Source of the DNA: Azotobacter salinestris | GTDB taxonomy: Bacteria; Pseudomonadota; Gammaproteobacteria; Pseudomonadales; Pseudomonadaceae | Direction: 5' to 3' | Length of the DNA: 64,000 nt | Assembly (NCBI RefSeq): GCF_009363155.1 | Contig: NZ_CP045302.1 | Coordinates: forward strand, 1,611,001-1,675,000 | Part shown: one piece after another, positions 41,081-50,172 of the stretch | Layout of the letters: each line of letters starts with the position of its first letter | How positions within the stretch are numbered: position 1 is the stretch's first letter | The notes under the pieces: model-generated | Databases searched by the model: none | Seen by the model: the letters and a program-made list of their open reading frames with translations, nothing else | Told to the model about the DNA's origin: nothing | Position numbers and translations under genes: made by a program

Positions 41081-42049
41081 ATGCAACCCCAGGCCTTTTA
41101 CCGCGTGGTCGCGGACGATTTCAGCGCTGTTGACGGCATTATCCGCAAGCAGCTCACCTCGCGCGTCCCCCTGGTGGAGACGATTGGCGATTACATCATT
41201 TCCGCCGGCGGCAAGCGCCTGCGCCCCTTGCTGGTGCTGCTATGCGGCAACGCCCTCGGCAAGTGCGACGAGCGGATGCGCCTGCTGGCCGCAGCCATCG
41301 AGTTCCTGCACACCTCCACCCTGCTGCACGACGACGTGGTCGACGGCTCCGACCTGCGCCGCGGCCGCTCCACCTCCAACGCCCTGTGGGGCAATGCGCC
41401 GAGCGTGCTGGTCGGCGACTTCCTCTATGCCCGCTGCTTCGAGATGCTGGTCGAGCTGGCCTCCATGCCGGTGATGCGCATCATGTCCCAGGCCACCCGG
41501 GTGATCGCCGAGGGCGAGGTGCTGCAGCTGTCCAAGGTGCGCGACGCCAGCACCACGGAGGAGACCTACATGGAAGTCATCCGCGGCAAGACCGCGATGC
41601 TCTTCGAGGCCGCCAGCCACGGCGCCGCCATCCTGGCCGACGCCACACCCGCGCAGGCCGAGGCGCTGCGCTGCTTCGGCGACTCGCTCGGCGTCGCCTT
41701 CCAACTGGTGGACGACCTGCTCGACTACCGCGGCGATGCCGAAACCCTGGGCAAGAACGTCGGCGACGACCTGGCCGAGGGCAAGCCGACCCTGCCGCTG
41801 ATCTACACCATGCGCGAAGGCACCCCCGAGCAGGCCGCCCTGGTTCGCCGGGCGATTCAGAAGGGCGGGATCGAGGATCTGGCCGCCATCGTCGCCGCCG
41901 TGGAGGCCTCCGGCGCCCTGGACTACACCGCCCGCCTGGCCCGCGAGCACGCCGAGCGCGCCATCGCCAGCCTGGACGTCCTGCCGCCCGGCGAATACCG
42001 CGACGCCCTCGTCGAGCTGAGCCGCTTCGCCGTGGCGCGTACCCACTGA
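41081..42049 (+). CDS. ispB: All-trans polyprenyl (octaprenyl/nonaprenyl) diphosphate synthase IspB
   Basis: Makes the polyprenyl side chain of ubiquinone. The 322 residues include both aspartate-rich motifs: [15 protein letters not shown] (DDxxD) and [13 protein letters not shown]. The ATG at 41081 lies five bases after GAGG; a TTG just before it is less likely. Chain length (C40 or C45) cannot be read from the sequence with certainty; pseudomonads usually make ubiquinone-9. Divergent from rplU. Confidence 0.94.
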   Translation: MQPQAFYRVVADDFSAVDGIIRKQLTSRVPLVETIGDYIISAGGKRLRPLLVLLCGNALGKCDERMRLLAAAIEFLHTSTLLHDDVVDGSDLRRGRSTSNALWGNAPSVLVGDFLYARCFEMLVELASMPVMRIMSQATRVIAEGEVLQLSKVRDASTTEETYMEVIRGKTAMLFEAASHGAAILADATPAQAEALRCFGDSLGVAFQLVDDLLDYRGDAETLGKNVGDDLAEGKPTLPLIYTMREGTPEQAALVRRAIQKGGIEDLAAIVAAVEASGALDYTARLAREHAERAIASLDVLPPGEYRDALVELSRFAVARTH

Positions 42050-42075
42050 CGGTCAGCCTTCAGCATCGGCCAGAA

Positions 42076-42109
42076 CGAAGAAGCCGGGTCCATGGACCCG
42101 GCTTCTTCG
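42076..42109. terminator. Bidirectional terminator between ispB and fklB
   Basis: A perfect 16-base-pair stem (CGAAGAAGCCGGGTCC against GGACCCGGCTTCTTCG) around AT lies between the convergent genes. Confidence 0.85.
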
Positions 42110-42142
42110 TCTTTGCCTGCGGCAACCCGTAGGAACGGCGTC

Positions 42143-42760
42143 TTACAGCACGTCCAGCAGCTCGACGTCGAACACCAGCACGCTGTGCGGCGGGATGCTG
42201 CCGATGGCCTGATCACCGTAGGCCAGTTCGCTCGGCACATAGAGGCGCCACTTGCTGCCGCTGTTCATCAGTTGCAGGGCCTCGGTCCAGCCGGCGATCA
42301 CGCCGCCGACCGGGAACTCCGCCGGCTGGCCGCGCTGATAGGAGCTGTCGAACACGCTGCCGTCGATCAGGGTGCCATGGTAGTGGGTCCGTACATGGTC
42401 TTCGCGGCCCGGCTTGCGGCCCTCGCCGGCCGTCAGCACCTCGTACTGCAGGCCGGAGGCCAGCACGGTGACGCCCTCGCGCTTGGCATTCTCGGCGAGG
42501 AAGGCGACGCCTGCGGCAGCCGCCGCCTCGGCCTTGGCCTGGGTTTCGGCCTGCATGCGGTCGCGGATGACCTTGAAACTGGCCGACAACGCGGCCGGCT
42601 CGACACGGCTGGGCTGGCCGCTGAAGGCATCGGCCAGGCCGGCCAGCACCGCCTCGAGACTGACCCCCGGCGGCGGATTGTCACGGATCTGGTCGCCCAA
42701 CTGGCGCCCGATGCCGTAGCTGACGCGGGCTTCGTCGGTGGAAAGGTTTAGTTCGCTCAT
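42143..42760 (-). CDS. fklB: FKBP-type peptidyl-prolyl isomerase FklB/Mip-like
   Basis: A 205-residue proline isomerase. The N-terminal half is the helical dimerisation domain (DEARVSYGIGRQLGDQI). The C-terminal half is an FKBP core (residues about 115-205: HVRTHYHGTLIDGSVFDSSY, FPVGGVIAGWTEAL, PSELAYGD). No signal peptide is seen, so it is probably cytoplasmic, like E. coli FklB. Confidence 0.93.
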   Translation of the reverse strand: MSELNLSTDEARVSYGIGRQLGDQIRDNPPPGVSLEAVLAGLADAFSGQPSRVEPAALSASFKVIRDRMQAETQAKAEAAAAAGVAFLAENAKREGVTVLASGLQYEVLTAGEGRKPGREDHVRTHYHGTLIDGSVFDSSYQRGQPAEFPVGGVIAGWTEALQLMNSGSKWRLYVPSELAYGDQAIGSIPPHSVLVFDVELLDVL

Positions 42761-42892
42761 GACGGAGTTCCAGTCGGTGAAAAGGCCCGACAGACTAGCA
42801 CAAGCACAGGAGCGGCACGGGAAAGATGATCGGCGGGACGCATCCGCAGGCATGCCGCCGCACAGGGGAAAGTCGCTCAGGAAGCAGCCGCC

Positions 42893-43387
42893 TCAATGGG
42901 CCTTCTTGGCCATCTTCTCCAGATAACTCATGACGAAGGCGGAAATGACGAAGGTCATGTGGATGAGCACGTACCAGAGCAGCTTGTCGTTGGGGATCTT
43001 CTGCGCATCCATGAACACGCGCAGCAGGTGGATCGAGGAGATCGCGACGATGGAGGCGGCCACCTTCAGCTTCAGCGAGCCGGAGTCCATCTTGCCCAGC
43101 CAGTCGAGCTTTTCCTTGCCTTCGTCGATGTCCAGCTGGGACACGAAGTTCTCGTAGCCGGAAATCATCACCATCACCAGCAGGCCGCCGACCAGCGACA
43201 TGTCGATCATCGACAGCAGGACCAGGATCAGCTCCGCCTCGGCCATCTCGAACACATGTGGCAACAGATGATAGAGCTCCTGGAAGAACTTCAGGGTCAG
43301 CGCCAGCAGGGCCAGGGACAGACCGATATAGATCGGCGCCAGCAGCCAGCGAGAGGCATACATCGCATTCTCGAGAAAACGTTCCAT
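42893..43387 (-). CDS. yqhA: YqhA family membrane protein (UPF0114, TIGR00645)
   Basis: A 164-residue inner membrane protein with four helices, starting [20 protein letters not shown], the UPF0114 signature. Function unknown; the C-terminal part contains [18 protein letters not shown]. The 200-base upstream spacer contains a CTGTGGATAA box shared with the next gene. Confidence 0.88.
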   Translation of the reverse strand: MERFLENAMYASRWLLAPIYIGLSLALLALTLKFFQELYHLLPHVFEMAEAELILVLLSMIDMSLVGGLLVMVMISGYENFVSQLDIDEGKEKLDWLGKMDSGSLKLKVAASIVAISSIHLLRVFMDAQKIPNDKLLWYVLIHMTFVISAFVMSYLEKMAKKAH

Positions 43388-43491
43388 GGGGCATCCACTC
43401 AGCCAAAAACGGCGGCGAGTATACCCATGGGCAGGAACGGGACAAAGATGCCTGCCGGGGCCGGAAACGCCCGGCAACATATCCCCAACCA

Positions 43492-43509
43492 CTGTGGATA
43501 ACCCTGTGA
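43492..43509 (-). promoter_or_regulatory. DnaA-box-like motif, copy 1
   Basis: CTGTGGATAANNCTGTGA on the plus strand, which read leftward is TCACAG, two bases, TTATCCACAG. TTATCCACA is a perfect DnaA box. It lies 105 bases upstream of the yqhA start. Confidence 0.6.
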
Positions 43510-43587
43510 ACGGAGCGCGGATGGATGCCTTCGGAGCCCGCCAGGCGGCCCTCCGCTCCCATCGTACAAATCTCGGACAGCACCTGT

Positions 43588-43929
43588 TCAGAACTCCGGC
43601 CGGGACTCGCAGCTGCCCGGCCGACAGCGTTGCGGGCCGTTCAGCCGGCGCAGTTCGGCCTGCAGATGGAGGCACCAGATGAGCGGGTCGGAGCTCTCCT
43701 GATAGCCCACGCCAGCCAGGGTGGCGGCAACCTCGTCGAGTACCCGCCCTGCCGCCACGGGCCCGCGGAACGGCCCCTGTGCCTTGACCGAGGACGGTTG
43801 CGCGCCGGACAGACCGGCAGCGAAGAGCAGGATCCACAGCCCCTGCTCCCCCGCCAGCGGGCGGGTTGCCAATTCGATGCGAACGGTCAGCCCCAGGCAG
43901 TTCCGGATCAGACAAAGCGTGCGTGACAT
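43588..43929 (-). CDS. Conserved hypothetical protein
   Basis: A 113-residue frame starting [40 protein letters not shown]. An AGGGGGA ribosome binding site precedes the ATG at 43929. One hydrophobic stretch ([13 protein letters not shown]) is visible, and several Cys residues. The position, between the YqhA and Lon-like genes, matches a hypothetical gene at this place in P. aeruginosa (from memory). Function unknown. Its upstream region carries the second DnaA-box-like motif. Confidence 0.65.
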   Translation of the reverse strand: MSRTLCLIRNCLGLTVRIELATRPLAGEQGLWILLFAAGLSGAQPSSVKAQGPFRGPVAAGRVLDEVAATLAGVGYQESSDPLIWCLHLQAELRRLNGPQRCRPGSCESRPEF

Positions 43930-44008
43930 AGGGCAATCCCCCTTCAGGGTTTTGCTTTCAGCGTACACCCCGCACGGCAACCCAGGAAAATTTTTGCATC
44001 CGCCAAAT

Positions 44009-44026
44009 CTGTGGATAAGTCTGTGA
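44009..44026 (-). promoter_or_regulatory. DnaA-box-like motif, copy 2
   Basis: A second CTGTGGATAANNCTGTGA with the same two-base spacing, 80 bases upstream of the conserved hypothetical gene at 43588-43929. Confidence 0.6.
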
Positions 44027-44089
44027 GCGAATCCGGGACAATCGAAACCGCACTGCGGCATTCGGCCGCCCCGGTCTGCCGTGGCCCGC

Positions 44090-46510
44090 TCACTCCTGAA
44101 GGCCGATCTGCGGCTCCTTCGGCTTGCCCGAATCCTCCTCCATGCCCATTTCGGCGATTTCCCGCAGCCGCTCGACCACCCGTGCATTGACGCTGCCGAC
44201 CGGGAAGCGGCCCTGCCCGTCCGGTGCGCCGGCCGGTTCGCCGAGCAGCAGGCTGAGCGCCTCGTCCACCTGGCGCACCGCATAGACATGGAAGCATCCG
44301 GCGCGCACCGCCTGCAGCACGCGCTCGTCAAGCATCAGATTGGTGACGTTGGCGCGCGGGATGATCACTCCCTGCTCGCCGGTCAGACCGCGCGCCTCGC
44401 AGAGACGGAAGAAGCCCTCGATCTTCTCGTTGACCCCACCGACCGCCTGCACCTCGCCGAACTGGTTGATCGAGCCGGTGATGGCGAAGCACTGCTTGAG
44501 CGGGGTGCGCGACAACGCCGAGATCAGCGTGCAGACCTCGCCGAGCGAGGCGCTGTCGCCGTCGACGTAGCCGTAGGACTGCTCCAGGGCGATGCTCGCC
44601 GAGATCTCCAGGGGAAACTCCTGGGCATAGCGGCTGCCGAGGTAGCCGGTGAGGATCATCACGCCCTTGGAGTGGATCGGCTGGCCGAGGTTGACCTCGC
44701 GCTCGATGTCGACGATCCCCGAACCGCCCGGATAGACGGTGGCGGAGATCCGCGCCGGCACGCCGAACACGGAGTCGCCGATCTCCAGCACGGTGAGCCC
44801 GTTGCATTTGCCGGTCGCCGCACCCGCGGTGTCGATCAGGATGATGCCGGCGAGCATGTCGTCGAGAATGCGCGCCGAAACCCGTCCGGTGCGGGTTTCC
44901 TTGGCCTTCAGGGCGCGCTCGATGTGGCCGACGTCGGTCAGGGCCTCGCCGGCCAGGTGGCGGATGAAGTCGGCCTCGCTGACCAGTTGGAAGAGATCGC
45001 CGATGCGCGCCGACAGCCGCCCCTGATGCTCGGCCAGACGCGCGCTGTAGGTCGCCAGGCGTGCCACGGCCGGACCGGTCAGGGGCGCCATGCCCTCCTC
45101 CGAGGTGCGTGTCTTGAGCAACTGGGCGAACTGCTCGAGGCTGTCGTTGCCGAGGGGGATCTCCTCGTCGAAGTCCACCAGCACGCGGAACATCTCCTGG
45201 AAGTCGGGATCCACCTCCTGCAGCGCGTAATAGAGCTGGCGGGAGCCGACGATCACCACCTTGACCTGCAGCGGGATGACCTGGGGGGTGAGGGTCACGG
45301 TCGCCAGGCGCCCCAGCTCGGCCAGTGGCGACTCCATCTTCAGCTGGCGCGAATGCAGGGCGCGCTTGAGGGCATCCCAGACGAAGGGCTCGCCGAGCAG
45401 ACGCTCCGCCTCGAGGATCAGGAAACCGCCGTTGGCGCGGTGCAGCGCGCCCGGACGCAACTGGCGATAACTGGTGTAGAGCGCGCCCTGATCGGTGCCG
45501 TACTCGATGCGGCCGAACAGGTTGTCGTAGGTCGGGTGCGGCTCGAACACCACCGGCGCGCCCCCCTGGCAGTGGTGGCCGACCACCAGGCTCGGGCAGT
45601 ACTGCTCGACCAGCAGCGCACGCCGCTGGGCATCGGCGGCGTTCTCGTCGCTCAGTTGCTCGACCACGGTGCGCAGCAGATTGACCTGCATCGCCTGAAG
45701 ATAAGCGCAGATTCCGGAATTTTCTGCATACTTTTCCGAAAGCGGCGCGAGCAGCGGCTGCAGGGCCACCGTGATGGTTTCCTCGTTGAGCTGGCGCAGC
45801 TGGTTGCTCGACTCGCGCTTCCACTGCGGCAGGCTGGACAGCTCCTCGTTGAGACGGTCCTCGAGGTAGCCGATGTCCTCGTGGAAACGCTCGCGCTCGG
45901 CCTCCGGCAGCAGGGCGAACTCGCCCTCGTCCAGCGTCTTGCCGTCCTTCATCGGGGTGAAGGCGATGTTGGCGCTGTCGCGGTACAGGGCGATGCCCTT
46001 GTCCAGCGCCTGGCGCTCGATGCAGTCCAGGGCGCGGTCGTAGCGCTGATTGAAGCCGCGGTCGATGGCGCTCTTCTTCTGCTGATAGGTCGGCGTCTCG
46101 AACACCGCCGGAAAGGTTGCCAGCAGATTGTCGACCAGCAGATTGAGGTCGGCGATGAACTCGCTGGCGCTGCCCGCCGCGAGCTGCAGCGAGCGCGGTT
46201 CGCGGGGCTCGTCGAAGTGATTGACATAGACCCAGTCGGACGGCGTTTCCAGGCGCTTGGCCTCGGCCTGCAGGTAGCGCTTGACGTAGGAGAAGCGGCC
46301 GGTGCCCGGCTCGCCCATGACATAGACGTTGTACCCCGGGCGCGGCATCGCCACGCCGAACTGCAACGCCTCCACCGCACGCTCCTGACCGAGCACGCCG
46401 CGAAAGGGTTCCAGCTCGTCGGTACTGGTGAAGGCGAACTGGGCGGGATCGAAGGGACGGGTCAGCTCATCGGGTGCCAGGCGCAGGCCGGCAGCAACGG
46501 AGTCGGGCAT
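44090..46510 (-). CDS. Lon-like ATP-dependent protease (AAA_32 family)
   Basis: An 806-residue cytoplasmic protease of the YcbZ/LonC-like group. The N-terminal AAA part has a P-loop GEPGTGRFS near residue 67, with Arg where Lys is expected. A long helical insert follows, with a Walker B-like GGFLILEAERLL near 370. The C-terminal Lon protease domain has the catalytic pair S653 (DGDSAS) and K696 (NEKIEG), 43 residues apart as in E. coli Lon. Substrates are unknown. Its ATG is preceded by a spacer of 148 bases from the DksA-type gene. Confidence 0.9.
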   Translation of the reverse strand: MPDSVAAGLRLAPDELTRPFDPAQFAFTSTDELEPFRGVLGQERAVEALQFGVAMPRPGYNVYVMGEPGTGRFSYVKRYLQAEAKRLETPSDWVYVNHFDEPREPRSLQLAAGSASEFIADLNLLVDNLLATFPAVFETPTYQQKKSAIDRGFNQRYDRALDCIERQALDKGIALYRDSANIAFTPMKDGKTLDEGEFALLPEAERERFHEDIGYLEDRLNEELSSLPQWKRESSNQLRQLNEETITVALQPLLAPLSEKYAENSGICAYLQAMQVNLLRTVVEQLSDENAADAQRRALLVEQYCPSLVVGHHCQGGAPVVFEPHPTYDNLFGRIEYGTDQGALYTSYRQLRPGALHRANGGFLILEAERLLGEPFVWDALKRALHSRQLKMESPLAELGRLATVTLTPQVIPLQVKVVIVGSRQLYYALQEVDPDFQEMFRVLVDFDEEIPLGNDSLEQFAQLLKTRTSEEGMAPLTGPAVARLATYSARLAEHQGRLSARIGDLFQLVSEADFIRHLAGEALTDVGHIERALKAKETRTGRVSARILDDMLAGIILIDTAGAATGKCNGLTVLEIGDSVFGVPARISATVYPGGSGIVDIEREVNLGQPIHSKGVMILTGYLGSRYAQEFPLEISASIALEQSYGYVDGDSASLGEVCTLISALSRTPLKQCFAITGSINQFGEVQAVGGVNEKIEGFFRLCEARGLTGEQGVIIPRANVTNLMLDERVLQAVRAGCFHVYAVRQVDEALSLLLGEPAGAPDGQGRFPVGSVNARVVERLREIAEMGMEEDSGKPKEPQIGLQE

Positions 46511-46658
46511 CGAGAGTCCTTACATCGGGCGGCAGGTGCCGCGGAGAGGGGGGAAAACAGTCGCCATTCTGGCCTTCGCACCGGCCAGCCGCAAGGCGCC
46601 CCATCGATGCCGCACGACGGACGATGCCCCTCATTCGATCAACAGGTCACTCCCGGCC

Positions 46659-46985
46659 TCAGTGCTCCAGCCCGGCACAGTGCAGGCAGAGCTCGGCGAC
46701 CGGCAACGCCGCCAGCCGCGCCGGCTCGATGGGCTGGCCACAACGCCGGCAGATACCGTAGCGGCCCTCCGCCAACCGCTGGCGCGCCCGCTCGACCTGG
46801 CGCATGCCGGCCTCGGCCTCGGCCAGCAGGGCCTGCAGGACCTCGTCGTTCTGCCGCTCGCCGGCGCGCTCGGTGGCATCCGTGTCGTGCGGCTGGGCCA
46901 GATCGTCGCGGAGGGCCTCGGCGCGCTGCCGATAGTCCCGGTACAGACGATCGAGGGTGTCCTGTGGATCGAAGGCGTCGGACAT
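46659..46985 (-). CDS. TraR/DksA family zinc-finger protein
   Basis: A 108-residue protein with an N-terminal helical hairpin (DTLDRLYRDYRQRAEALRDDL ... EVLQALLAEAEAGMRQVERA) and a C-terminal four-Cys zinc finger, CRRC and CLHC. The DxxDxA tip motif of DksA is not clear, so direct action on RNA polymerase is uncertain. It is divergent from DUF3015 across a spacer with an Anr-box-like site. Confidence 0.85.
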   Translation of the reverse strand: MSDAFDPQDTLDRLYRDYRQRAEALRDDLAQPHDTDATERAGERQNDEVLQALLAEAEAGMRQVERARQRLAEGRYGICRRCGQPIEPARLAALPVAELCLHCAGLEH

Positions 46986-47045
46986 GTTCGCTCCCGGGAA
47001 TCAACCATACTTCTGTTCAGTGTGGCCCAGACTGGGCGACATGCA

Positions 47046-47059
47046 GTGATCTATATCAA
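47046..47059. promoter_or_regulatory. Anr/FNR-box-like site
   Basis: GTGATCTATATCAA matches the Anr/Dnr consensus TTGATNNNNATCAA at nine of ten fixed positions. It lies between the divergent DksA-type gene (start 46985) and the DUF3015 gene (start 47172). A TTGACA at 47088-47093 is close by, without a clear -10 element. Confidence 0.5.
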
Positions 47060-47171
47060 ACGCCCTGCTGCCACCAAGGCGGCTGCCTTGACAGCCCCAC
47101 GGCGTTGCAAAATGCTGCGCACCGGCCGGCAAGAACCGGCCCATATCCACATGAAGAAGAAGAGATAATCG

Positions 47172-47660
47172 ATGAAAAGGATTCTGCTGGGTTCCCTGTT
47201 CGCCATCGCCTCCGTCAATGCCTTCGCCGAGGCGCCGGGTGGTCCGGGCTGCGGCTGGGGCAACATGCTGTTCAAGGGACAACGCGGTATGGCCTCGCAC
47301 CTGGTCGCCTCGACCACCAACGGTTCCTCGGGCAACGCCACCTTCGGCATGACCTCCGGCACCAACGGCTGCCGTACCGACGGTGCCCTGGCCTACCATG
47401 GCAAGTCGATGCTGGTGCTGGGCGGCATCATGGACGAGCTTTCCGAGGACATGGCCAAGGGCGAAGGCGAAGCCCTGAGCACCTACGCCGTGGTGCTCGG
47501 CGTGCAGCCGGAAGACCGTGCCTACTTCGCCGCCGTGACCCGTGAGCACTTCATGGAAATCTTCAGCTCCGCCGACGTCACCGCCGAGGACGTGCACAAC
47601 GCCACCCTGGCCGTGCTGAAGAAGGACGCCCGTCTGGCCAAATACGCCGAACAGGCCTGA
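47172..47660 (+). CDS. DUF3015 exported protein
   Basis: A 162-residue protein with a signal peptide (ILLGSLFAIASVNAFA) and mature start EAPGGPGCGWGNMLFKG, the DUF3015 signature. The rest follows the family: GTNGCRTDG, STYAVVLGV, FMEIFSSADVTAEDVHNATLAVL. Two Cys in the mature part could form a disulfide. Function unknown. A UUCG hairpin ends the gene. Confidence 0.85.
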   Translation: MKRILLGSLFAIASVNAFAEAPGGPGCGWGNMLFKGQRGMASHLVASTTNGSSGNATFGMTSGTNGCRTDGALAYHGKSMLVLGGIMDELSEDMAKGEGEALSTYAVVLGVQPEDRAYFAAVTREHFMEIFSSADVTAEDVHNATLAVLKKDARLAKYAEQA

Positions 47661-47693
47661 CCCGGCCGGGCCGCAGCGGCCCGCTGCCGCCTC

Positions 47694-47719
47694 GTGCCCG
47701 CTTCGGCGGGCACTTTTCT
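47694..47719 (+). terminator. Terminator after DUF3015 gene
   Basis: GTGCCCGC and GCGGGCAC form an 8-base-pair stem with a TTCG tetraloop, followed by TTTTCT. It lies 33 bases after the stop. Confidence 0.85.
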
Positions 47720-47740
47720 GTCCGATCGCTTTAGTCCTCC

Positions 47741-49603
47741 ATGCTCAAACGCCTGCTTCCCCTTCTGCTGGGCGGCGCCTGCGCCGCGCTCCAGGCCGCA
47801 CCGCAACTGCCGGCGGCGCAGTTGCACGAGTTGGCCACGGATCCCTTCTGGCTCGCCCTTGGCCACTACCAGCGCGACCGACTGGGCGGCTGGCGCAGCC
47901 ATGTCGACGATGCCGAATTCTTCCTGGCCGAGCGGGGCGAGCGCGACCCGAAAGCGGAACTCGCCGCCACCCTGGCCGCCCTCTACCAGGAACCGGCCCT
48001 CGCCGACCACCACCCCCAATGCCGCTTTCCGGCTCGCACCCGCTGGCTGCGCGAGCGACTGGCGCTCGACGGCCTGCCGCAGCCGCAGTGCCGCGAATAC
48101 ATCGACTGGCATGCCGAGATCGCCCCGTACAGCACGGTACTGGTGTTCCCCGCCGCCTACCTGAACAGCCCCTCGTCGATGTTCGGCCACACCCTGCTGC
48201 GCATCGACCCGGCCGACCTCGACACCCAGGGCAGCCCGCTGCTCAGCTATGCGCTGAACTTCGGCGCCTACATCGAGGGCAGCGACAACAGCGTCCTGTA
48301 TGCCTGGAAGGGCCTGATGGGCGGCTATCCCGGCCTCTTCGCCCTGCTGCCGTACCGGGAAAAGCTCGCCGAATACAGCCGCCTGGAAAACCGCGACCTC
48401 TGGGAATACCGCCTGAACCTCAGCGCCGAGGAAACCGGGCGGATGGTCGAGCACGTCTGGGAACTGCGGCAAATCCAGTTCGATTACTACTTCTTCGACG
48501 AAAACTGCTCCTACCGTCTGCTCGAGCTGCTGGAGATCGCCCGCCCGGGCCTGGCGCTGACCGACCAGTTCCCGCTCACCGCCATCCCCGCCGATACCGT
48601 GCGCGCGGTGCAGCAGGCCGGACTGATCGAGCGTACCGATTACCGTCCCTCGCGGGAGAAGGAGCTGCTCGCGCGCGCCGGCCTCCTGAGCCGCACGGAG
48701 CAGGACTGGACGCGGCGTCTGGCCGGGGACAGCGCCCCGCTCGCCAGCCCGGCCTTCCAGGCGCTGCCGACCGAGCGCCGGGCACTGGTGCAGGACGCCG
48801 CCTACCGGCTGATCCGCTACCGCAAGAACGGCGAGGAGCGCGACGCAGCCAGCGCCCGCGACAGCTACCGCCTGCTGCAGGCGATCAACCGCAACCCGCC
48901 GCCGCGCCTGGCCGAGGAGCGCCCGGTAGCGCCGGAGAACGGCCACCCGTCGCGCACCTGGCAATTCGGCCTCGGCCAGCGCGAACAGCGCAGCTTCGCC
49001 GACTACGGCCTGCGCATGGCCTATCACGACCTGGCGGACAATCTCGACGGCTTCCCCCTCGGCGCGCAGATCGAGATCGCCCAGCTCAAGCTGCGCCAGT
49101 ACGAGGGCAATCACTGGCAGCTGCAGCGGCTGGATGTGGCCAACATCCGTTCCCTGACTCCGCGCAGCGCCCTGCTCTCCCCCTGGTCCTGGCAGGTCGG
49201 CGGCGGCCTGGAGCGGGTCATCGGCAAGGGGCATCACGACGACGAGCAATTGGTCGGCCACCTGAACGGCGGCGCCGGCGTCACCTGGCAGCTCGCCGAC
49301 AATCTGTTGGGCTTCGCCCTGGTCACCGCCCGGCTGGAGCAGAACGAGGACTTCGCCGCCTTCCTCAGCCCGGCCGCCGGCTTCGATGCCGGGCTGCTGT
49401 GGCGCAACCGGCTGGGCAACCTCGGCCTGGAGGCCCGCGCCGACTACTTCCACAACGGCGAGGTGCGCCGCGCGCTGAGCCTGGCCCAGCAATGGGAAAT
49501 CGCCGGCAACCTCGGCCTGCGCCTGGCCGCCCGTCGCGAATTCAGCCACATGGGCTCCCCTGCCAGCGAGCTGAGCCTGCAGTTGCGCTGGTATCACTAT
49601 TGA
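47741..49603 (+). CDS. DUF4105 (Lnb-like) envelope protein
   Basis: A 620-residue exported protein: signal peptide LLPLLLGGACAALQA, then an N-terminal domain, then the DUF4105 core. The core has H150 (SSMFGHTLLRI) and C256 (DENCSYRLLELLE), the His/Cys pair that in Gram-positive Lnb forms the NlpC/P60-like active site for lipoprotein N-acylation transfer. The C-terminal 200 residues have alternating polar/hydrophobic strands and end in LQLRWYHY, an aromatic end like an outer membrane barrel. In Proteobacteria the role is unproven. Confidence 0.8.
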   Translation: MLKRLLPLLLGGACAALQAAPQLPAAQLHELATDPFWLALGHYQRDRLGGWRSHVDDAEFFLAERGERDPKAELAATLAALYQEPALADHHPQCRFPARTRWLRERLALDGLPQPQCREYIDWHAEIAPYSTVLVFPAAYLNSPSSMFGHTLLRIDPADLDTQGSPLLSYALNFGAYIEGSDNSVLYAWKGLMGGYPGLFALLPYREKLAEYSRLENRDLWEYRLNLSAEETGRMVEHVWELRQIQFDYYFFDENCSYRLLELLEIARPGLALTDQFPLTAIPADTVRAVQQAGLIERTDYRPSREKELLARAGLLSRTEQDWTRRLAGDSAPLASPAFQALPTERRALVQDAAYRLIRYRKNGEERDAASARDSYRLLQAINRNPPPRLAEERPVAPENGHPSRTWQFGLGQREQRSFADYGLRMAYHDLADNLDGFPLGAQIEIAQLKLRQYEGNHWQLQRLDVANIRSLTPRSALLSPWSWQVGGGLERVIGKGHHDDEQLVGHLNGGAGVTWQLADNLLGFALVTARLEQNEDFAAFLSPAAGFDAGLLWRNRLGNLGLEARADYFHNGEVRRALSLAQQWEIAGNLGLRLAARREFSHMGSPASELSLQLRWYHY

Positions 49604-49637
49604 GGAGACCGTGCGCGAGGCCTGCGGCTCTGCCGCC

Positions 49638-50078
49638 CTATTCCCTGCTCGCCGCCGGCCCATCGAGACGGAGCGGGCGTCCCGCCCCACCGCTCTCCAG
49701 CGCCCTCCTCGCCGGCTCGACGACCTCCTCGAGCGGCAAGGCGGCCACCGCCTGCTGCGCCTGCCGCCCGGCGCTGCGCCGCACATCCTCCAGCTCCGCC
49801 TTCAGCGCCTCGTTCTCCTGACGGAACATCTCCGCCACCTCGCGCCAGACCCGGGCGACCACCTCCTGCTCGCGCGCCTCGCCCGGCGAGCCGGCCCGGC
49901 GTGCCCGCTCGTCCGCCTGCGCGGCCCTGGCTTCGGCCTTGTCCAGATTGGCCACCCGGCGCCGGCGCAGGATCTCCCGGAGCCTGTCGAACAGCCAGTC
50001 GGAGAACTCGTCCAGGATCCTCCCGAGAAGCACCTTGACCACCGGCCCGAGCAGGCCAATCAGGAGTTTGCCAAGCAT
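49638..50078 (-). CDS. Hypothetical coiled-coil protein
   Basis: A 146-residue protein starting MLGKLLIGLLGPVVKVLLGRILDEFSDWLF, a hydrophobic amphipathic N-terminal part. The rest is Ala/Glu/Arg-rich helix with coiled-coil character (EARAAQADERARRA; VWREVAEMFRQENEALKAELEDV). No domain is recognised. It converges on the DUF4105 gene and lies 94 bases after osmC-type gene in the same direction. Confidence 0.5.
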   Translation of the reverse strand: MLGKLLIGLLGPVVKVLLGRILDEFSDWLFDRLREILRRRRVANLDKAEARAAQADERARRAGSPGEAREQEVVARVWREVAEMFRQENEALKAELEDVRRSAGRQAQQAVAALPLEEVVEPARRALESGGAGRPLRLDGPAASRE

Positions 50079-50172
50079 TGCCGTTTCGCTCCGAATCAGG
50101 TTCCCATCCGGCCGGAGGAGCCCGGCCGGTAGGCGGCGCAGCTTGCCGGAAAGGCCACCCGGCGTGCAAACC

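Noticed and set aside
44081-47545. A 1154-codon frame antisense to the Lon-like protease
   Set aside because: Low-complexity His/Gln/Leu/Asp composition and no homology pattern; the opposite strand has a clear protease.
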